Below are positions 57,817 through 64,000 of a stretch of 64,000 nt of DNA, piece after piece. A model generated the notes under the pieces. The model ran no database searches. It saw only the letters and a list, made by a program, of their open reading frames with translations, and was not told the DNA's origin. The stretch's first letter is position 1; the number at the start of each line of letters is the position of its first letter. The position numbers and the translations under genes were made by a program. Source of the stretch: Gonocerus acuteangulatus (Eukaryota; Arthropoda; Insecta; Hemiptera; Coreidae); NCBI GenBank assembly GCA_946811695.1, contig OX328124.1:89646196-89710195 (forward strand), in the 5' to 3' direction.

Positions 57817-59154
57817 TAGGGTGTTCAAAACACGATTGACACCCCCCTTTTTTTCCACAATTTTTGAAATTTAAAAACGAAACTTGGTGGGTCTTAACGT
57901 GGTCGTATGTACATACATTGGACCTAATGCACGACCCCTCAACTTTCTCCAGTTCTTCTCCAGAGACCCTAACTCAGGAATCTCCAATGGAAAGGGGTTA
58001 TTTTTATGACGGATTATTGTAGAGAATTGAATTTCATGTCGATTTTATATCGGTCATTTTTTCGCTAAAGCGCACCAATGAGTAACAAGTAGCCAAAAAC
58101 CGATAAAATCCTTGTTTTTTGTCACTTTTCTGCCAATAACGAAGAAAGTATGTCCGTAATGAAAAACGTAGTTGATATAAACGTTGTAGAGGATTACATT
58201 TTCTTTCCAAAAAGTACCTTTAAATACCTAAAATGTTAACAAGAATGGAGCAAAACACCCTTTTGTTTTTTTAAGTTTTCAGAAAGGTTTATGATCAACG
58301 TGGTCTACGCTTCCGTCAAACTCAATAAACATTTCCTAAACTTTTTGCTCCACCTAAAAATCAAATTCAATTATTTATAAAGGCATTAAAATTATAAATT
58401 TAAAGCAATAGAACTCACCTAATCATTAGAATTTCGTAGTAATTATTTTTGAGTTGGACGAATTTTTTTTTTGTTTTTTACGGCGCTTTGACATCTAGGC
58501 CATTAGTGCCGACATCAAGGGTGCAGCGATGAATTTTCCAAACGTGCAATGAGATGAGAAAATTCCTGCCGCCGGACAGTGGGGCCAAACTACTTTTCGC
58601 GTTTCAAAAAAGGACTACAGCCTCCAAATCTTAACCGATTTGAATGATTTTTTTAATAAAGCTAGTTTTTGGTTTCTCCTGTTTATTAAATTACGCATAA
58701 TAATTCACAAACTTTTAAAATCAAACATAAAATAATTTTTTTTTCATATAACTTAATATCAGCACTAATATCGTTGAAATTAAACATTCAAACCCTGATT
58801 AGACTTAGAAAAAATCAAAATTTATTATCAACTCATTCAAAAATCACATTAATTTAATAATTCTTTTTGTTGAATTATTATAAATTTACGTTTTAAAGAC
58901 GCCAGTCTGATCTTTTCCAAGTGTAATAAGGGTTAGAATGTTTAATTTCAATGATATCAATGCTGACATTAAGTTAGATGAAAAATAAAATATTATTTTA
59001 TGTTTGATTGTATAAGTTGGTGAATTATTTACACGTAATTTAATGAACAGTGGAAACAAAAAACAAAGTCTGGTCTGACAAGGCTGTTCTAAATTTCATT
59101 AGGTTTCATTTTTAAAAAAAGTACATTCAAAGCGGTTAAGATTTGGAGGCTGTA

Positions 59155-59196
<42 letters not shown>

Positions 59197-60008
59197 CGTT
59201 CTGAAGGGTGTAGCCTTTTTGAAACACGAAAAGTAGTTTGGCCCCACTGTTCGGCGGCAGGAATTTTCTCATCCCAAGGCTCGTTTGGAAAATTCATCGC
59301 TGCACCCTTGATGTCGGCACTAATGGCCTAGATGTCAAAGCGTCGTAAAAAACAAAAAAAAATTCGTCCAACTCAAAAATAATTACTACGAAATTCTAAT
59401 GATTAGGTGAGTTCTATTGCTTTAAATTTATTTTTTTAATGCCTTTATAAATAATTGAATTTGATTTTTAGGTGGAGCAAAAAGTTTAGGAAATGTTTAT
59501 TGAGTTTTACGGAAGCTTACACCACGCTGATCATAAACCTTTCTGAAATCTTAAAAAACAAAAGTGTGTTTTGCCCCATTCCTATTAACATTTTAGGCAT
59601 TTAAAGGTACTTTTTGGAAAGAAAATTTAATCCTCTACAACGTTTATATCAACAACTTTTTTCATTACGGACATACTTTCTACGTTATTGGCAGAAAAGT
59701 GACAAAAAAACAAGGATTTTATCGGTTTTTGGCTACTTGTTACTCATTGGTGCGCTTTAGCGAAAAAATGACCGATATAAAATCGACATAAAATTCAATT
59801 CTCTACAATAATCCGTCATAAAAATAACCCCTTTCCATTGGAGATTCCTGAGTTAGGGTCTCTGGAGAATAACTGGAGAAAGTTGAGGGGTCGTGCATTA
59901 GGTCCAATGAATGTACATTCGACCACGTTAAGACCCACCAAGTTTCGTTTTTAAATTTCAAAAATTGTGGGAATAAAGGGGGGTGTCAATCGAGTTTTGA
60001 ACACCCTG
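57817..60008. mobile_element. Large palindromic element, ~1-kb inverted arms
   Basis: The left end AGGGTGTTCAAAACACGATT is matched by the inverse right end near 59989-60008. The arms stay near-identical for hundreds of bases (for example CGCACCAATGAGTAACAAGT at 58070 and its inverse at 59735), with a short unmatched centre around 58820-58915. TA lies outside each end (57815-57816, 60009-60010). Both arms contain an inverted SINE A body (58477-58575 and 59254-59352) and the GTGGGGCCAAACTACTTTTC block. The right arm has gained a T run (59159-59192) and a small duplication. No transposase is encoded, so it is a non-autonomous long-inverted-repeat element or an inverted duplication. Confidence 0.85.
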
Positions 60009-60324
60009 TATATGAGCTGAAATTCTGGCTTACTTCCCGTTCATCACTTAATCAGTAGAAAAATGATATTCTTTAAGACTTTCAGATTTATTTCTTATTA
60101 AGTCGCGAGGTCTACAAAAATGTGATATTCTAAATGATTTTTTAACCACTTCTTTCCTTCCTCAAGGTAGAAGAAGTAGCTGATGAACTGTGAAAAGTAA
60201 ATTGTTATAAACAGATGACTCAATCATTAAAAAAAATGTATGCCGAGTTTTGTTGCAAGGAAGCAAACGAGATTTCTTAGAACTACAAATCTGATTATAA
60301 AAATATGAATAAATTAACTAACAG

Positions 60325-60475
60325 GGCCTAGGTCATGGATTCGATTCCCACAAGAGTGGTGGCTTTTCTTTCGAAAATAGAAGAGGCATCAGCCCTGATC
60401 TGACTAGAAATGGGTGGTAACCTTTAGCTCACCCGTCTTAGAATTCGTTGTCAATAATAAATGGACCTCACAATT
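60325..60475 (+). mobile_element. SINE family B, 5'-truncated
   Basis: GGTCATGGATTCGATTCCCA B box, GGTGGCTTTTCTTTCGAAAA hairpin, GAAATGGGTGGTAACCTTTA and the AATAAATGGACCTCACAATT tail. Confidence 0.75.
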
Positions 60476-60559
60476 TAAATACATAAATTTAAGTAACATT
60501 AAAAGAGTAAAGTTGGCATATAAAATAAGCGGATATTTATGTACGTGCATGCGTATGTT

Positions 60560-60572
60560 CGTGTGTGTATGT

Positions 60573-60629
<57 letters not shown>
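60560..60629. repeat. (GT)n/(TA)n microsatellite
   Basis: The Tc1 element below sits at the edge of this TA tract. Confidence 0.92.
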
Positions 60630-60634
<5 letters not shown>

Positions 60635-62196
60635 AGCAGCAAAAAAAACCGGCGCACCCTATATTTTGCGATTAATATGTATAAAAATTACATTCTAAGC
60701 GTATTGTTTGTTTTGGTCTGGCGAGATAGCGGTTAGAAAGACTTTCATATCAATAATTCCCTACCAAGTCCTTTCCTGCCCTAGAAATAATAATACTTTC
60801 CGTATTAGTTCATCTACAGTCGTTGTGTAGTTAAGGTCACTAATACTTTCACATTCATTTTTGCAACTTTTTCCTTTTTGAAAGCGATTTTTTGTCTTAT
60901 CCGTGTCTACTTGGCTGTTTACAATGGTTTTCTCCACCAAAATGGTCGTGAGGATCTTCGGGTTGGTAAAGGATGGGAGAATCCAGCGATATGTTGCTAG
61001 GTCCTTAGGGATACCAGAAACATTCGCAGGGCAGTCCAGAAGTACAGGGAAACTGGAAACTTAACTAGGAGGCCAGGTTCAGGTCGGCCCAGAGTGACTG
61101 TTCCCGCTGACGATAGATATATTGTGATACAGACATTAAGAAATCACTTTCAGTCAGCTGTGGAGACCAAGCCAATGCTTCGAAGTGCTCGAAATGTGAG
61201 TATGAGCGTGGATACGGTGCGGAGGCGGCTTCAAGAAGCTCACCTTCAATCGAGGACCCCAGCTACTGGAGGTCAGCTCACCCCAGCTCACCGGGCATCC
61301 CGTCTTATAAGTGCTCGGGAACACTCAGCCTGGACAGTAAACGACTGGGCTCGAGTAATGTTTACAGACGAATCGAGATTTTCAATCTTTGCTTCAGATC
61401 ATCGGGCTAGAGTGTGGAGAAGGCCAAGACAGCGATTTGCACCCTGCAATATCTCCGAAAGGGTGCCTTACGGTGGTGGGTCTGTAATGGTTTGGGGTGG
61501 GATCACTTTAGTGGCGAAGACTGATCTCCATGTGTTCCAGAGAGGATATCTAACTGCACACAGGTACATATCCTACATTCTGGAATGGTATGTACTGCCA
61601 TGCGCCCCTTTCATAGGCGATAATTTCATGTTAATGTACGACAACGCAAGGCCACATGTTGCAAATGCGGTTACAGACTATCTTAATGAAGTCGGTATAC
61701 GCACCCTATAGTGGCCAGCCCGCAGTGCCGAACTTAATCCCATAAAACACCCCTGGGATAGTGTAGGTCGGTGCATCCGAAGGCGACTCGATGTTCCCAT
61801 GGACCTTCAACACCTCCGAACCGCGCTAGTGGAAGAATGGGACGGCATCGAACAGGAAAGTTGCCAGCTTAATCAGCAGCATGCCGAGGAGAATCCAGGC
61901 TCTCATACAAGCAAGGGTAGGAATTACCCGCTATTAAAAAAAATTGAAAAAAATAATATCCGAAATGTAATGAAGGAACATTACCAAAGAATATTTTATT
62001 ATTTTATGCGAGATTGGAGTTTTTGTAAATAAAACTTGTTTCCCATTAAGATATTTCTTGTTTTTCAATATTTTTCCATTTGTTAACTCATATGGTGTAT
62101 ACTTTACTTAGTACATACAGAAAAAATTAAATTATTTGTACTAGAAAGAAAAAAACGACAATATTTCAGGTGCACCGGTTTTTTTGCTGTTTAGTT
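60630..62196 (+). mobile_element. Tc1-like transposon
   Basis: Terminal inverted repeats of about 30 bp, AACTAAGCAGCAAAAAAAAC with CGGCGCACC on the left and the inverse on the right, are flanked by TA target duplications. Length (1567 bp) and single-gene structure are those of a full-length Tc1 element. Confidence 0.92.
60924..61937 (+). pseudogene. Tc1 transposase, disrupted
   Basis: The DNA-binding part contains helix-turn-helix-like sequence and the GRPR hook (RPGSGRPRVT). The catalytic domain has the first Asp in FTDESRF and the second in MYDNARPH. The expected third catalytic Glu, 35 residues after the second Asp (DD34E spacing), is Lys in LNPIKHPWD. Three further lesions are visible: a frame change near 61010, an in-frame TAG at about 61709-61711, and a frame change near 61858. 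After the latter the C terminus continues in another frame (SSMPRRIQALIQA) to the stop at 61935-61937. The copy therefore cannot make active transposase, although its termini look intact. Confidence 0.9.
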
Positions 62197-62460
62197 TATA
62201 TATATGAGTATGAGTATAATATATAGGGGCATACTCTTCATTAAGAAGTATATTTTATCATTATTTTAATCTTTATATATATATTTTCATAATAATTCTC
62301 TTTCAAATAACTTGATACATAAATTCTAATCTGATGAAAACTGTTAATGCAAATATTACTTTCTACTACATATGGATCTTCAATTACTCTTAGATAAATG
62401 GTCAACATGCGCCAGCTGGTTACAAAAAAAAGAAAACAATATATTATGAACGGTATGGAC

Positions 62461-62725
62461 AAATGAATCGATCCATGCAAAAACAGCTTCAGTCCATTTT
62501 TTTTTCCAATATGAGTTCGGATAATATTTTCGTTAGTATGAGTGATATATTCGTTATGGTTATGTTTCTATTGGAAATATTTATTAGACTGAAGTCCATT
62601 TAACATAGAAATGTGTAGTTACGTTCAGAGACAATGAATCCATTACGCATATTAGCAAAAATATTATCCGAAATCATATTGGGAAAAAATGGACTGAAGC
62701 CCTTTCTGCATGGATCGATTCAAAT
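62461..62725. mobile_element. Short inverted-repeat element, 265 bp
   Basis: TGAATCGATCCATGCAAAAA, CAGCTTCAGTCCATTTTTTT and TCGGATAATATTTTCGTTAG are repeated in inverse order at 62640-62725; arms of about 83 bp. It lies between the Tc1 and a Helentron-like 3' end. Confidence 0.78.
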
Positions 62726-62763
62726 ATAACATTACTTTTTCTGAAAGATAACCCTATAAATAA

Positions 62764-62839
<76 letters not shown>

Positions 62840-62960
62840 ATAGGAAATTTAATAGGTGTCATTATTTTTGGTATCTATTAGATAGGTTCCATGAAAAAAT
62901 TGTTCAAAAATGCTTTCATGAATGCTAACTCAATAGCTAGTCCTTCAGAAAGCGCTGTTA
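62764..62960 (+). mobile_element. Helentron-like family E 3'-end fragment
   Basis: (TA)n at 62769-62835 followed by the E 3' block in degraded form: GGTGTCATTATTTTTGGTAT, TCATGAATGCTAACTCAATA and CCTTCAGAAAGCGCT. Confidence 0.6.
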
Positions 62961-63133
62961 TCATATGTTTCTTTTTGTTCTTTAATCCCTTTGCTAAGAT
63001 CAAAATTTATTATATAAAACAAATAGATAATAGAGAAAAATATAAAGGAGTAAAGTAGGGTAGAGAAAACTAAAGAGGGACAGAACGTTGGAGGCCCCAG
63101 GCGGGGAGGGGGTAATTAAAGGTCTTTTCCCGC

Positions 63134-63140
63134 TATAAAT
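63134..63140 (+). promoter_or_regulatory. Possible TATA box
   Basis: TATAAAT lies in a GC-richer stretch (63080-63200) of otherwise AT-rich DNA. No transcript or gene could be assigned, so it may be chance. Confidence 0.15.
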
Positions 63141-63200
63141 CAGCTGACGAGCCTTAGCGCGGGAATCGGACAAATTGCAGCCCACTGCTGCCTTCTCGAT

Positions 63201-64000
63201 AGCAGGTTTTTTTTCCCCTCTCATGTCCTCTATCTATCTCTTCTTTGTCTCGTGCTTTAGTAGTTAATCCATAAAGCATAAATATCCAAATGTTGTCTAA
63301 TTAAGCCGCATTAATCTAAAACTATAATATTTTATATTTCATAGCAACACTCGAAAACTAGAAGATTACTAACAATAATTGCTGTGTCGATTTTCAAAAC
63401 AGGATATTTCCAAATCGTACAACTTTTCATGGGACACAAAAAACGCCTAAGCTAGTATACATTTCTTGAGGAAATTAGTATTTATGAGGTCAGACTAACA
63501 TTCATTTCCCTGTTTTTGATGAGGTTTAATACATTTAAAAAAAAAAAAAGTTTCTGCTGCTTGAAAAATAAATTCAGAAAAAAATGTATTTTGATGAAAA
63601 AGTGGATTTAACCCATTTTGAAAGTCATCGCCTCAATTATCAATGTCATAGTAATGAACAGTAGGTATTTATAACAAGAGACTTAAGCTAGCCATTTTAA
63701 TATGCTCAGTGGACTTTCATAGCATTTTGCGCGCACAGTAAGCATTAAGCATGGATATTTTGATATGTTTATCTAAAGTTTTAATAAATTTAATTTATTT
63801 TTATAATATTTTAACGTTTCGACGGAAGGAGTGGAATTTTTTATGACAATTTTTGGATGATATTTCGATACATTCTTTAATGAGCACAGCTACGATGTCT
63901 TTCCTAAACATATATCATTATAAATGATATTTTAATTTTAATTAAAAAATAATTTTTAATTTGATCAAATTAGTACTTAACATTCTGACTTCAAACGTTT
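63201..64000. other. No recognisable feature
   Basis: AT-rich DNA to the end of the window. Confidence 0.4.

Overview
This is animal nuclear DNA: AT-rich, with spliced genes, phased introns, tRNA- and 5S-derived SINEs, Tc1 and non-LTR remnants, MITEs, Helentron-like elements and a long (TA)n tract every few kilobases. The 5S-derived sequence near 22.2 kb and the repeat content fit an arthropod, perhaps a chelicerate such as a spider; that is an impression, not a demonstration. Most of the window is intron or intergenic transposon-rich sequence.

Genes. (1) 3.2-6.0 kb, plus strand: the last three exons of a single-pass membrane protein with a fibronectin-III-like extracellular end. (2) 33.8-43.6 kb, minus strand: a complete seven-exon gene for a 303-residue succinate dehydrogenase iron-sulfur subunit (SDHB) homologue. 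It keeps all iron-sulfur ligands but is divergent and has a Lys/Glu-rich C-terminal extension. (3) Candidate exons of unknown genes: 14.69-14.83 kb (plus) and 37.8-38.5 kb (minus, nested in an SDHB-like intron, transmembrane segment plus tail). (4) A broken, unrecognised coding remnant at 0.7-1.3 kb (minus).

Mobile DNA. Three tRNA-derived SINE families are called A (about 180 bp), B (about 200 bp) and C (about 345 bp). A 5S-rRNA-derived SINE has a target-site duplication and shares part of its body with family B. Two related Helentron-like families, D (10.8-12.4 and 53.0-54.8 kb) and E (8.5, 51.3-52.2, 55.1-56.3 kb and fragments), have subterminal inverted repeats, a 3' hairpin, CTAA-type ends and an internal (TA)n tract. 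They account for several of the microsatellites. Two large inverted-repeat elements (21.4-22.6 kb and 57.8-60.0 kb) each carry a SINE tail in both arms. A decayed Tc1 element (60.6-62.2 kb), a 5'-truncated non-LTR retrotransposon (25.1-26.3 kb) and five short inverted-repeat elements complete the list.

Layout: 0-2.3 kb remnant gene and three SINEs; 3.2-6.0 kb membrane protein gene; 6-24 kb SINEs, Helentron-like elements, one candidate exon, three minisatellites and the 5S foldback; 25-33 kb non-LTR tail, MITEs and tandem repeats; 33.8-43.6 kb SDHB-like gene; 44-50 kb sparse with one inverted-repeat element; 51-63 kb dense Helentron-like elements, the large palindrome and Tc1. Regions not listed are AT-rich DNA in which nothing could be recognised.
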